Below are positions 36,958-46,298 of a stretch of DNA of 64,000 nucleotides, piece by piece. Position numbers and translations under genes: made by a program. The stretch is from Mariniphaga sp. GTDB lineage: Bacteria > Bacteroidota > Bacteroidia > Bacteroidales > Prolixibacteraceae. Under the pieces are notes generated by a model. The model saw only the letters and a list, made by a program, of their open reading frames with translations. It was not told where the DNA came from and made no database searches. The DNA is taken from NCBI GenBank assembly GCA_025355585.1, contig JANXZJ010000022.1, forward strand, positions 1-64,000. Reading direction: 5' to 3'. Every line of letters starts with the position of its first letter. The stretch's first letter is position 1.

Positions 36958-37018
36958 TTGGCCGGGTACGTCTTTAAAACATGGAAACCAAACACACCCA
37001 TAAAGACGATCCGGCCAA
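36958..37018 (-). terminator. Hairpin between GH16 and GH3 (terminator or attenuator)
   Basis: Arms TTGGCCGG-GTA-CGTCTTTA (36958-36976) and TAAAGACG-AT-CCGGCCAA (37001-37018): 16 base pairs with a small internal loop and a 24-nt apical loop. It begins five bases after the GH16 stop codon on the minus strand and is followed by ATTTCTTTC, a weak U-tract. Partial termination would lower expression of GH3-GH30-GH30 relative to the upstream genes. Confidence 0.7.
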
Positions 37019-37023
37019 ATCTA

Positions 37024-37911
37024 TTATTTTGCCTGATAAACCCTTACATAATCTACAACCATTGAACGCGGGAAAATTGTTTCATCAATGCCTTTCTGTC
37101 CTCCCCAGTTGCCACCAACAGCAACATTTAGCAACAAGTGAAACCGTTGATCGAAGGGCCAGACTTTAAAACCCGTACCTTCATTTTTGAATGTAAAATA
37201 TAGTGTGTCATCAATATAAATGCGATATTCATTGGCTTCCCATTCGAGCGCGTAAACATGAAAATTGGTGTAGCAGTCTGCCAAAGTTATTTTATTGTTC
37301 TTCTGAGTTCCTATCACATGATTGTAAGTTTCAGTGTGCGCTGAAGCAACAATCACATAAGGGTCGTATCCGACATTTTCCATAATGTCGATCTCGCCAC
37401 TGGCAGGCCATCCGCCATACTTCCAGTCAGTAGGCAACATCCAGATAGCAGGCCACATGCCACGGCCTTCGGGAAGTTTTGCCCGAACCTCAATTCGTCC
37501 ATATAACCAGTCGCCTTTCGATTTCGTGATCAGACGGGCAGAGGTGTATTTAAAACCCTGGTAATCTTCTTTGACGGCATTGATGTTTAAGAAGCCGTCT
37601 TTTACTTCCGCATTTTTTAGCCGGGCTTTTGTGTAAAACTGCTTTTCGTTGTTTCCCCAACCTGATGCATTGCCCTGGGTGTCGAAGCTCCACTTTGAGC
37701 TATCGGGCAGACCATTGTAATTAAACTCATCGCTCCAAACGAGTTTCAACTTGTTGTCAGCTTTTTCAGAAGAACCGGTTTTCCTTGATTCACGCTGATG
37801 GGTAATCGCCTTGTTTTGATTCGCACCTGCATTTTGCGCCTTTGAGATGAAGCCAAAGCCGGAAATTGCCAGCGTTAAGGAAATGCAGAGAACCTGTTGT
37901 TTCAGTGACAT
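37024..37911 (-). CDS. GH16 endo-beta-1,3-glucanase (laminarinase-like, copy 2)
   Basis: 295 residues with a signal peptide (1-25). The GH16 catalytic signature is GEIDIMENVG with E173 nucleophile, D175 and E178 acid/base. WGNNEKQFY, GRIEVRAKLPEGRGMWPAIWMLP and the C-terminal VVDYVRVYQ are typical of the laminarinase/lichenase branch. The substrate is a beta-1,3- or mixed beta-1,3/1,4-glucan. No accessory domain, so it is probably periplasmic or secreted. Followed by a hairpin. Confidence 0.92.
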   Translation of the reverse strand: MSLKQQVLCISLTLAISGFGFISKAQNAGANQNKAITHQRESRKTGSSEKADNKLKLVWSDEFNYNGLPDSSKWSFDTQGNASGWGNNEKQFYTKARLKNAEVKDGFLNINAVKEDYQGFKYTSARLITKSKGDWLYGRIEVRAKLPEGRGMWPAIWMLPTDWKYGGWPASGEIDIMENVGYDPYVIVASAHTETYNHVIGTQKNNKITLADCYTNFHVYALEWEANEYRIYIDDTLYFTFKNEGTGFKVWPFDQRFHLLLNVAVGGNWGGQKGIDETIFPRSMVVDYVRVYQAK

Positions 37912-37950
37912 ATATTTATCTTGTTTACTTATATAAACTATCTGATTTAC

Positions 37951-39171
37951 CTATTGAAATACCCTTACGTAATCGACAAACATCCTTTGAGGAAACAGTG
38001 TGGTCGCATCGGGCGGACCGGGCCAGTCGCCGCCTGTTGCTACATTAAAGATAAAAAACTGATTCGCATTAAACGGATAATTTGCCGGACCGGAGTCGGT
38101 ATTTGTAACTGTCAGGCTCAATATATCATCAACATACCATTTAATTACATCCTGTGACCAAACAATACTATAAACGTGAAATTGCTGCGAGAAATCGCCC
38201 GAAGGTAAATTGTAGCTTGATCCTTTTGAGCCGTGTGTTCCGTCTCCGTTTTTCCAGTGCATTGTACCTGAAACCCTTCCCGGATAGGTGCCGACGAGTT
38301 CCATGATATCTATTTCGCCGCAGGCGGGCCAGCTCACCGAGGAAATGTTAGCGCCCAGCATCCACAATGCGGGCCAGATTCCTTTGCCAACAGGCAATTT
38401 GGCCCTGATATCAATGCGGCCAAATTTAAATGTCTTTTTATTCTGGGTTGTCAGTCTTGCCGAAGAATAGTTAAAACCACTGATCGCCTCTTTGCGGGCT
38501 TCGATGATTAAGTTCCCGTTCGACAGCAATGTGTTTTTCGGACTACTTGTATAATATTCCAGTTCATTATTTCCCCAACCGTTTCCTCCATTTCCAATTT
38601 CCTGGTTCCAAACACCTAAATCCAGATTAGTTCCGGAAAATTCATCGCTCCAGGCAAGTGTATATCCAGGATAGGTTAATGGTGTAGAATAACCTGTGTT
38701 ATCGGTTGGAAGGTATGTCCCGTCTTCGGTTAGAAGGGTGCCTTTTGCGGAGGTTGTTTTAATCGTACAGGACTTTGGATTACTTAACAGAACTGTAAAC
38801 TGCAAATTGTTTTGGCGCAAATTGGTAGGATCGCCTTTAATCTGGACATCAATTATTGCCTGTGTTTTGCCGGCAGGAATCGTCAAAGTTCCCGAAGCAG
38901 AAACAAAATCTTTGGGCGAAAGTGCCGTTCCATCAACTAAAGAATAGTCAATTGAAACTGCATTTGTCGAAGTTTTATTACTATTTATATAAAACTGCAT
39001 CGTTGTGTTAGCGACAGTTATTGGTTGGCTTACATCCAGAACGCTTATCTCCGGAACTGTTGCAGGCAGAGGAACGGGCGTATCGCCACCTTTTTGACAC
39101 GAGAATAAAATTGCGCAAAAGGCAAGAATTAAAATGTTGGAGGATATTTTTCTTTGATGCATAAAAACCAT
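37951..39171 (-). CDS. Surface GH16 beta-glucanase with Calx-beta-like domain (copy 1)
   Basis: 406 residues. Lipoprotein signal ending ILFSC (Cys25), then a linker and a Calx-beta-type immunoglobulin-like domain (about 40-150; NAVSIDYSLVDGTAL, FVSASGTLTIPAGKT). Catalytic GH16 domain 165-406 with CGEIDIMELVG (E286, D288, E291), WGNNELEYY and the C-terminal MFVDYVRVFQ. It is the likely cell-surface endo-enzyme that makes the first cuts before SusC/SusD import. First gene after an internal hairpin. Confidence 0.9.
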   Translation of the reverse strand: MVFMHQRKISSNILILAFCAILFSCQKGGDTPVPLPATVPEISVLDVSQPITVANTTMQFYINSNKTSTNAVSIDYSLVDGTALSPKDFVSASGTLTIPAGKTQAIIDVQIKGDPTNLRQNNLQFTVLLSNPKSCTIKTTSAKGTLLTEDGTYLPTDNTGYSTPLTYPGYTLAWSDEFSGTNLDLGVWNQEIGNGGNGWGNNELEYYTSSPKNTLLSNGNLIIEARKEAISGFNYSSARLTTQNKKTFKFGRIDIRAKLPVGKGIWPALWMLGANISSVSWPACGEIDIMELVGTYPGRVSGTMHWKNGDGTHGSKGSSYNLPSGDFSQQFHVYSIVWSQDVIKWYVDDILSLTVTNTDSGPANYPFNANQFFIFNVATGGDWPGPPDATTLFPQRMFVDYVRVFQ

Positions 39172-39207
39172 TTTAACAGTGAGCAGATACCGCCATCAAT
39201 TGTAATG

Positions 39208-39241
39208 AAAAAATGGAGGAGGTATTTCTCCTCCATTTTTT
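39208..39241 (-). terminator. Internal hairpin of the PUL
   Basis: Perfect 14-bp inverted repeat: AAAAAATGGAGGAG (39208-39221) and CTCCTCCATTTTTT (39228-39241), 6-nt loop, with a T-run on the minus strand built in. It lies between the surface lipoprotein genes and the first GH16 gene, where it should end part of the susC transcripts. Confidence 0.85.
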
Positions 39242-39297
39242 CTGTATTTCAATATTACCTGTAAATGAGCATATTTATTGCTTCATTTATTCAAATA

Positions 39298-40230
39298 TCA
39301 GAGCGCCTTTAATTTTATATACCACGCATTTCCAGTCTCGGTACCTTGTACACGAAGGTACATATAGGTAGCTGTTAATGCCATGATCTCATATTCCTTT
39401 TGCACTGCACCATACCCGATATAAGTAGTGTTTCCTGCAAGCAGAATACTGGTCTGGGTGGAAGGTGTTGCAGCAGCAATACCTGTGCTGGCAGGAATGA
39501 AAGAAAAATTGGAAGTTCCTCCGGTATAGGTATAGCAAGCTTCCGCGCCCGTTGCAGGAATACCAGGAAGTGTTGTCAGAGCTCCTGTTTTTGTAAATGC
39601 ACCGTCAGGATTTGTAACCTGTAATGTGTAGTTACCGGTTGCCACATCTTTTGAAAATTTAAAAGTTGAGGTGTATAAACAATTGGCAGTGGCTACTTTC
39701 TCGTTAACTGTAGCAGCCCACCATTCAGGAACAACAGAACCAGTCCATGGACCAACACCCATATGGCCGGGAACGCTTTTATCAACAATCCAGGTTTTGG
39801 ATGTTCCACCGGTTAAGTTGTCCGCAATTGCAGGAGCCACATTGAAATTACTTTGGACAGTTACGTCTTTTGTAATTGTCGATGAGGTACCACCTTTCCC
39901 ATAGGCAACGGCAGTGATCCGATAGGTATTTAAACCCAGTGTTGCATACTTTTTAGTCACTGTGCCAGAAGATAAATAGACTAAATCGACTGCGTTATTA
40001 GCATCATAGTCAACTTTGTAGGCAAGAGCATTGTTCGCGGTAATGGTGATTTTCACATTCCCGGAGCCATCGCCGTTCGGAGTGGCAGTTGTAGCGCCTG
40101 CAATTTCAGTAGTAATCACTAAATCTGTGGGAGCAGTTAAGTCTCCCATTGTATAGGTAGTATCTGTACAACGGTAAAGTGTAATAACTATTACAAATAT
40201 GCCCAACAGGTATTTTAAAGTTTTTTTCAT
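39298..40230 (-). CDS. Surface glycan-binding lipoprotein candidate (SusE/F position)
   Basis: 310 residues. A signal region ends ITLYRC (Cys21, imperfect lipobox). Residues 35-130 form a PKD/immunoglobulin-like domain (GNVKITITANNALAYKVDYD), and the C-terminal 170 residues a beta-rich domain of the type found at the end of laminarin-PUL proteins (KTWIVDKSVPGHMGVGPW, EYEIMALTATYMYLRVQG). No catalytic residues are evident. Fourth gene from susC, 10 bp after the previous lipoprotein gene, so it is probably an outer-surface binding protein for the glucan. Automatic annotation often labels such proteins glucanases on weak grounds. Confidence 0.75.
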   Translation of the reverse strand: MKKTLKYLLGIFVIVITLYRCTDTTYTMGDLTAPTDLVITTEIAGATTATPNGDGSGNVKITITANNALAYKVDYDANNAVDLVYLSSGTVTKKYATLGLNTYRITAVAYGKGGTSSTITKDVTVQSNFNVAPAIADNLTGGTSKTWIVDKSVPGHMGVGPWTGSVVPEWWAATVNEKVATANCLYTSTFKFSKDVATGNYTLQVTNPDGAFTKTGALTTLPGIPATGAEACYTYTGGTSNFSFIPASTGIAAATPSTQTSILLAGNTTYIGYGAVQKEYEIMALTATYMYLRVQGTETGNAWYIKLKAL

Positions 40231-40240
40231 ATTCCTTTTA

Positions 40241-41335
40241 TTAATTAGTTAATCTAATATTGTCCACATAGATAACGGCGCCCGCGCCATCTGATGAATC
40301 ATTGAAACGCAAAACAAGCTGTCCGAATTTCGCTGAAACTGGTATTGCAGCAATTGTGCTGAAATCAAATACCAATTCTTCCCATGCACCAGATGTTGTA
40401 AAAGCCACTTTGAGTACTGCAACTCCATTTGCCGGGCTACCACCAAAAGCAGCTTCCAGTTCCACATTCAGTTTTTTACCAACGAGAGCAGGATCAGGGT
40501 TATAAGCCAACATTTTGATTTTTTTACCTGAAGCGAAGCTAATCGGGATATCCAAAGGACTGTATGTTCCACTCCAGCCTTCGCTGCCTCTGGTGAATTT
40601 TCCCACCTTGGCACTGGTATTCAGACCTGTTGCATTAGGATTTGCTACTGTGGCAAATAACTGTCCGGAACCAAAAGTGCCGAAGAAGTAATTCATCGTA
40701 GCAATTTCAAAGGTTGCAGGGAGTCCAAAGAGTGTTTTAATTGATTGAATGGTAGCGGCACCACCACTTAGGGCCACGACTTTAAGATCAAAAGGTCCTC
40801 CGTCCGGATAGGCATGTGCAGGAAGTTCCTGGCCTACTGCCATTGGAGTCCCTACTTCGCCGGCAACATCACCATAATAGACTAAGAAAGAATTAGCATA
40901 TAAAGCGGTAGCTGAAACTTTTATCGCTCCTACACCAGAGGTGGTGACAAGCAGCTTTTCAGGCGCTCTGTAGGTAACTTTCAACGGATAGGTGGCAGTC
41001 GTTTCGTGACCAGCAATATCTGCAGTCACAATCGATACGGTATAGTCACCTTCCGGATAAACATGTGTCGCACTGGCACCTGCCAATACTGTTGCAGAAG
41101 CGCCTGATCCGGTACCATGTCCGAAACTAATTACAAAGGAAGTTACACCGTTGCCGGTAGGGGTTATTTTTACCTTTCCTGAATTATCGTTGCTGATGTC
41201 AAAGATTTTATTGACATTTCCTGAGACCGCGTTATCTAAAAATTTCAGGTCCTGATCAATACCGTCTTTTTGGGTACAGCCCACAACAACAAACAGCATA
41301 AATATAAAGCTGTAGATAAATGTTAATTTCTTCAT
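40241..41335 (-). CDS. PKD-domain surface glycan-binding lipoprotein candidate
   Basis: 364 residues, lipobox VVVGC (Cys20). Two PKD-like domains follow (VKITPTGNGVTSFVISFGHGTG to VYPEGDYTVSIV; then VSATALYANSFLVYYGD to AYPDGGPFDLKVV), then a C-terminal jelly-roll-like domain (about 205-364) ending AVIYVDNIRLTN, the pattern of carbohydrate-binding modules. It fits a SusE/SGBP-type protein on the cell surface. Immediately follows susD (14 bp). Confidence 0.8.
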   Translation of the reverse strand: MKKLTFIYSFIFMLFVVVGCTQKDGIDQDLKFLDNAVSGNVNKIFDISNDNSGKVKITPTGNGVTSFVISFGHGTGSGASATVLAGASATHVYPEGDYTVSIVTADIAGHETTATYPLKVTYRAPEKLLVTTSGVGAIKVSATALYANSFLVYYGDVAGEVGTPMAVGQELPAHAYPDGGPFDLKVVALSGGAATIQSIKTLFGLPATFEIATMNYFFGTFGSGQLFATVANPNATGLNTSAKVGKFTRGSEGWSGTYSPLDIPISFASGKKIKMLAYNPDPALVGKKLNVELEAAFGGSPANGVAVLKVAFTTSGAWEELVFDFSTIAAIPVSAKFGQLVLRFNDSSDGAGAVIYVDNIRLTN

Positions 41336-41349
41336 ATTTCTAAGACTTA

Positions 41350-42864
41350 TTAATTATAGTTTGGATTTTGTACCAATTTAGTGCCTTGTAATTCCCTGTA
41401 AGGAATTGGGAAAACTTCGTCTTTACCGGCAACAAAACCTTTGCTTGCCAATTTAGCAGCTGCATCACCCCATCTTACCAAATCGAAAAAGCGGTAACCT
41501 TCGCCAGCCAGTTCCAATCTTCTTTCTGCTTTAATGGCAGCAAGATTAACTGTTACAGAAGGTAATCCAACTCGTTTTCTTACAGCATCAAGTAATGCCT
41601 GAGCCCTTGCTCCGGTTGCTCCCAGTGCTTCAGCTTCCAACAAGTAGGTATCAGCTAAACGGATGGCGTAAGTATCTTGCTTGTAATTTAAAACCTGGTC
41701 ACCCGCGCCTGTGGACACATCAGCCATTCTTGGTAAAAATTTATTTAAGAAATATCCTAAATCCTGGTATCCGGGAATAAAATCAGCTTTACCTGCTGCT
41801 TTTAATGTTTTTAAATCAAATACAGTTGCCTGGAATCTTGGGTCTGTTTTAATGACATCGTAGAAATCCTGGGTAAAGGTGCTGAAACACCATCCGGAAG
41901 GTAAATCAGGTGCCGTTGAACCTGCAGGTTTTGAATAACTTCTTGGTCCTACCATTACATTTACTGAATTGCCCTCATCACTGCCACTACCCCAGTTTCC
42001 CCAACCAGAACTTCCGATACTACTGTGACAAACTTCAATGATGGCTTCTGTATTGAATTTATTGCTGACCACCCAAAGATCACTGAAACTTGTTAATAAA
42101 CGGTAGCCATATTGACTTGTACCGCCCGGGGTTCCATTTACCTCGGCAAGTTGAGTCGCTGCAAGTGCATTTTTACCATCATACAGATAAACTTTGCCAA
42201 GCAAAGCCTGTGCAGCTCCTTTGGTCAGACGTCCGCCTTCGGATGCAACAGGCACTGTTGCAGGTAAATCGACAATTGCTTCTGTGAGATCCTTTTCTAT
42301 TTGAGTATAAACAGCTGTTGGAGTGGCCTGAACTACATCATACATATTTGTTGCAGTCAAAGGATCCAATAGTAAAGGGATGTTCTTAAACATTATTACA
42401 AGGTTGAAGTAATAATAAGCACGTAATGCCTTTGCCTCAGCTCCAAATCTTGCTTTTAAGGTAGCATCCATCGGAACATTTGTCAATTTTGACAACAATG
42501 TATTTGCCCTGAAAATACCCTGATAATAGTCGCTCCAGAAGCTCTGAGGCATTATGATTGCGTTTAATGTAAATGTATTAAACCCTTGTATGCCTGCACC
42601 ATCTGTTGAACCGCCACCACCAGCAACCTGGTCATCAGATCCGGCGTTCATCATGGTGATCATGTTTTCAAAACCACCTGAATTTTTGCGCATTACGTCA
42701 TATACTCCAACCAAACCGGCGAAGGCCTGATCTTTGTTTGAGTAATAGTTGGCCGAGAGGAACTGCCCTTTTGGTTGAACCTCAATAAACCCTTTGTCGC
42801 AGGATACCAATGAAATCATTAAGGCAACTGCTATAAATAAGTAACTACTTACTTTTTCTTTCAT
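41350..42864 (-). CDS. SusD/RagB-family outer-membrane lipoprotein
   Basis: 504 residues. Lipobox LVSC (Cys22) then the family start DKGFIEVQPKGQFLSANYYSN. N-terminal TPR-like helices (AKALRAYYYFNLVIMFKNIPL) and the C-terminal SusD block (AIKAERRLELAGEGYRFFDLVRWGDAA) are complete. It forms the lid over the SusC barrel and binds the oligosaccharide. Placed 13 bp after susC. Confidence 0.95.
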   Translation of the reverse strand: MKEKVSSYLFIAVALMISLVSCDKGFIEVQPKGQFLSANYYSNKDQAFAGLVGVYDVMRKNSGGFENMITMMNAGSDDQVAGGGGSTDGAGIQGFNTFTLNAIIMPQSFWSDYYQGIFRANTLLSKLTNVPMDATLKARFGAEAKALRAYYYFNLVIMFKNIPLLLDPLTATNMYDVVQATPTAVYTQIEKDLTEAIVDLPATVPVASEGGRLTKGAAQALLGKVYLYDGKNALAATQLAEVNGTPGGTSQYGYRLLTSFSDLWVVSNKFNTEAIIEVCHSSIGSSGWGNWGSGSDEGNSVNVMVGPRSYSKPAGSTAPDLPSGWCFSTFTQDFYDVIKTDPRFQATVFDLKTLKAAGKADFIPGYQDLGYFLNKFLPRMADVSTGAGDQVLNYKQDTYAIRLADTYLLEAEALGATGARAQALLDAVRKRVGLPSVTVNLAAIKAERRLELAGEGYRFFDLVRWGDAAAKLASKGFVAGKDEVFPIPYRELQGTKLVQNPNYN

Positions 42865-42877
42865 GTCTGTCTATTTT

Positions 42878-45800
42878 TTAAAATTGTAATTGAACGCCAA
42901 GCATAAATGAACGTGCCTGAGGATATACTCCCTTATCTATCCCAAATACACCACCGCCAATTTCAGGATCATATCCTGTATATTTGGTCAGGGTTAACAA
43001 ATTTTCAGCAGATACATAAAAACGCAATTTATTAGCTCCGATTTTACTTACCAGCGAATTAGGTAATGAATAACCAAACTGAAGTACTTTAAGACGGATA
43101 TAATTCCCTTTTTCTAAGTAAAAATCAGACATTTTGCCAAAGTTTTCGTTGGTGTCGTTACTTGTCAGGCGAGGATAGGTATTTGAAGTTCCATCACCTG
43201 TCCAACGACTTAAAGCTACAGTTTGCCAGTTTGAATTACTGATATCTAAACGGCGTAAACCCTGGAATATTTTGTTGCCTGCTGCACCCTGAGCAAATGC
43301 CATTAAGTCAAAGCTCTTAAAATCAAGATTCAATGTTAAACCAAAAGTAAACTTTGGAATACTGCTACCCAAAAAGGTCTTGTCTAAATCAGAAATCTTA
43401 CCATCTCCATCGGCATCTACCCAACGGAAATCGCCTGGTTTTGCAAGTGGCTGAATAAGGCCGCCGGTCGAATTGGTATAGGCGTTAACCTCTGCAACAT
43501 TTTGAAATATCCCTGCAGTTTTATAGCCATAAAATGAGTTGTATGATTGTCCAACCTGAGTTCTTGTTACAGCACCCATTGATTGAAAAGAAGCATCACC
43601 TGTAATGTAATTAGCATCTGAGGCTACATAGGTAACTTCGTTTTTCAGGTAAGCAACATTACCATTGACACCAAAATTAAGCTCGCCTAATTTTTTACGG
43701 TAACTGATTTCAACTTCTAATCCACTGTTTGCCATATCAGCGATATTGCCCACAGGAGATGAAGAGACACCAACATAACCAGGAATTGTAACTGGTCGCA
43801 GAATACCCGTTGTTTTTTTCTGATAGTAGTCAACTGTTAAGTTGATCGTATTCAGCAACAAAGCTTCAAAACCTATGTTTGCCTGTGATGTCTGTTCCCA
43901 ACGCAGGTCGGGATTATCAAGCGAGGCTGGAGCATACCCGGTGGTTATACTTCCTGTATTTCCCACTGTATAGTTGAATCCACCACCTACTGTGGCAAGA
44001 TATCCAAAATCACGAATGGCATCATTCCCTACAATACCATAACCGCCTCTGATTTTTAACGTATTTATGATATCATTGGTTTTCCAGAATCCTTCTTTTG
44101 AAACTACCCAGCCTAAAGAAAAGGATGGAAATACTCCGAATTTGTGATTTGCTCCAAATCTTGAAGAACCATCACGACGATAAATACCTGTGAATAAGTA
44201 TTTTTCTTTGTAGTTGTAGTTTAAACGCGAAAACAAGGAAGTTAATTTATGTTCGGTATTATCCCAGGCTCCTCCAACTCTGTTGGTTGCATCAGGGATG
44301 TTAAAACTAAACGAAGCATCTTTGTAACTAGTAATTGGTAAATCATAAAGAGTTACATTCGAACCTCCGCCGATATTATCAACATAGGCTGCCTGACCCA
44401 ATAATAAATTGAAACTGTGGTCGCCTACTGTTTTGGAATATGTGATTGTATTTTCCACGTTCCAGTTAAAACTTTTTTGATTTTGCTGGTAATAACTATT
44501 TTTAAGCACCTGGTTGGTAGCATTTAAATAATAAACAGGATTAAAAGCCTGGTTACCCCAGTAAGCTAATTTTGCTCCAACGGATGATTTTACAACAAGA
44601 TCTTTTGTGATAGCCGCTTGCAAATAGGCGTTTCCTACAAAATTGTCAGACCAGTCGTAAGCTCCTAATCTTGTTTGAATATAAGCAAGGGGATTTGTCA
44701 TTTCCTGACCAACAATGGATGAAATGCCATAAGGGTTACCACTTGCATTTCTCAATACCGGATTCACACTATAAGGTGCTGCACCAGCAACTGCAGGATC
44801 TGTAACAACCAATGGAGTTGTTGGATCAAGGTTTATTGCGGAACTTAAAGGTCCACCGTATTCACTGTTTGTGTTTCCGATACCCAATTGCTTTTGATGC
44901 GTATATCCAACCGTTTGTCCAAAAGTGAATATTTTAGATATTTTATGGGTAGAGTTTAAGCGCATGTTCTTTTGCGTGAAATTTGAGATTTCTGAAGCAA
45001 CAATCCCTTGTTGGTCCTGAATACCAAATGACAGGTAAAAAGTGGATTTATCGTTACCCCCACTCATACTTAACTCATGAGAATAGCGGTTTGCACTGTT
45101 ATTGAAAATGGCTTTTTGCCAATCGGTGCCAACACCAAGAGCACCAAGGTTAGAAAACATTGTATTTCCGCCACCAGCAACCGATCGCTCATTTAATAAA
45201 GCCCCATATTGAGTTGCATTTAAAAGGTTTAACATCTTGGCAGGTGCCGAAACGCCATAAAAACCATTATAGCTCACGCTTAATTTTCCTGCAACCCCTT
45301 TTTTGGTCGTAACCATTATAACACCGGTTGCAGCGCGAGTTCCATAAATAGCAGCTGATGCAGCATCCTTTAAAACTTCAATTGATTCAATATCTGATTG
45401 ATTAAGGAAGCCCATTCCACCCGCATCAACTACAACACCGTCAACAACCCAAAGGGGATTATTGCCGCCATCGCCAAAGGTTGTTACACCACGGACACGA
45501 ATCGTTGCCGCAGAGCCTGGCTGGCCAGAAGTTGCAGCGACAGTCACACCCGAAACACGGCCCTGAAGCGCCTGTTCAACACGTCCTGGTGAAACTTTTT
45601 CGAGATCTTTCGATTTGATGCTTGAAATCGCACCTGTTACGACACTCTTCTTTTGGGTACCATAACCGACAACCACAACCTCGTCAATACCAACTGTTTC
45701 GATTTTAAGCGCAACATTGATCACAGGATTCTGACCGATCGTAATGTCCTGGGAAATCATTCCGATAAATGAAAATGTTAGAATTTTTGAATTAGAAGGT

Positions 45801-45988
45801 ACTGTAAGATTGTACTTTCCGTCAATGTCGGTAACTGTACCTGTTGTTGTTCCTTTTACAATAACCGTGACACCCGGAATGGGTTGCCTGTCATCGACTG
45901 AAGTCACAACACCTTTTACTTGCATACCCTGTCCAAATCCGGACAATGAGCATACAATGACCAAGAGAACTAAAATTGTTTTTTTCAT
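42878..45988 (-). CDS. SusC/RagA-family TonB-linked outer-membrane transporter
   Basis: 1036 residues. Signal peptide 1-21; carboxypeptidase-regulatory-like domain about 23-105; TonB-box-like region VDEVVVVGYGTQKKSVVTGA; plug domain with the SusC signature (VRGVTTFGDGGNNPLWVVDG, then DAASAAIYGTRAATGVIMVTT); then a 22-strand barrel ending with an aromatic residue (GVQLQF). It imports oligosaccharides held by SusD. First structural gene of the PUL, with a 310-bp leader region after the regulator. Confidence 0.97.
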   Translation of the reverse strand: MKKTILVLLVIVCSLSGFGQGMQVKGVVTSVDDRQPIPGVTVIVKGTTTGTVTDIDGKYNLTVPSNSKILTFSFIGMISQDITIGQNPVINVALKIETVGIDEVVVVGYGTQKKSVVTGAISSIKSKDLEKVSPGRVEQALQGRVSGVTVAATSGQPGSAATIRVRGVTTFGDGGNNPLWVVDGVVVDAGGMGFLNQSDIESIEVLKDAASAAIYGTRAATGVIMVTTKKGVAGKLSVSYNGFYGVSAPAKMLNLLNATQYGALLNERSVAGGGNTMFSNLGALGVGTDWQKAIFNNSANRYSHELSMSGGNDKSTFYLSFGIQDQQGIVASEISNFTQKNMRLNSTHKISKIFTFGQTVGYTHQKQLGIGNTNSEYGGPLSSAINLDPTTPLVVTDPAVAGAAPYSVNPVLRNASGNPYGISSIVGQEMTNPLAYIQTRLGAYDWSDNFVGNAYLQAAITKDLVVKSSVGAKLAYWGNQAFNPVYYLNATNQVLKNSYYQQNQKSFNWNVENTITYSKTVGDHSFNLLLGQAAYVDNIGGGSNVTLYDLPITSYKDASFSFNIPDATNRVGGAWDNTEHKLTSLFSRLNYNYKEKYLFTGIYRRDGSSRFGANHKFGVFPSFSLGWVVSKEGFWKTNDIINTLKIRGGYGIVGNDAIRDFGYLATVGGGFNYTVGNTGSITTGYAPASLDNPDLRWEQTSQANIGFEALLLNTINLTVDYYQKKTTGILRPVTIPGYVGVSSSPVGNIADMANSGLEVEISYRKKLGELNFGVNGNVAYLKNEVTYVASDANYITGDASFQSMGAVTRTQVGQSYNSFYGYKTAGIFQNVAEVNAYTNSTGGLIQPLAKPGDFRWVDADGDGKISDLDKTFLGSSIPKFTFGLTLNLDFKSFDLMAFAQGAAGNKIFQGLRRLDISNSNWQTVALSRWTGDGTSNTYPRLTSNDTNENFGKMSDFYLEKGNYIRLKVLQFGYSLPNSLVSKIGANKLRFYVSAENLLTLTKYTGYDPEIGGGVFGIDKGVYPQARSFMLGVQLQF

Positions 45989-46135
45989 AAATTTGTAATT
46001 AAATTTAAGAATTGTTAATGAAAATTGACAACTGATAAATAACTGACTTTAGGATTTGTTAACAATGATTTAAGAATTATTAATCCAGAATCAGATTTTA
46101 AGTCGCAAAATAAGTTATAACAATTTGATAAAAAA

Positions 46136-46165
46136 CAAAATTAAGTACAACATTAATACATCAAA
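46136..46165 (-). promoter_or_regulatory. Candidate susC promoter
   Basis: On the minus strand TTTG (46165-46162), 18 bp, then TAATTTTG (46143-46136), matching the two Bacteroidota elements. It would give a leader of about 140 nt before the susC ATG. The -33 TTTG is part of one of the TTTGATGTA direct repeats. Confidence 0.5.
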
Positions 46166-46198
46166 TAGAAAATGGCAGTACATCAAAAATACATCAAA
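46146..46198 (-). promoter_or_regulatory. Direct repeats upstream of susC, candidate operator
   Basis: Three exact copies of TTTGATGTA on the minus strand at 46198-46190, 46187-46179 and 46165-46157, offset by 11 and 22 bp, with a weaker copy AATGTTGTA at 46154-46146 another 11 bp on. All are on nearly the same face of the helix, overlap the -33 element and stop just before the -7 box. The adjacent LuxR-type regulator is the obvious candidate to bind them. The rest of the 310-bp AT-rich gap (45989-46298) shows nothing else. Confidence 0.55.
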
Positions 46199-46298
46199 AT
46201 GAATCTATAGTTCACGTTAATTGAATGTTAGATTAAATTAATATAGTTTAATAATACACGTAACGGGAATTTTTGATACTATAACTTTAAAATTGACA

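Noticed and set aside
36909-37001. Longer start of the PUL GH3 gene
   Set aside because: The start codon would be inside the hairpin that follows GH16, and the extra residues precede a complete signal peptide.
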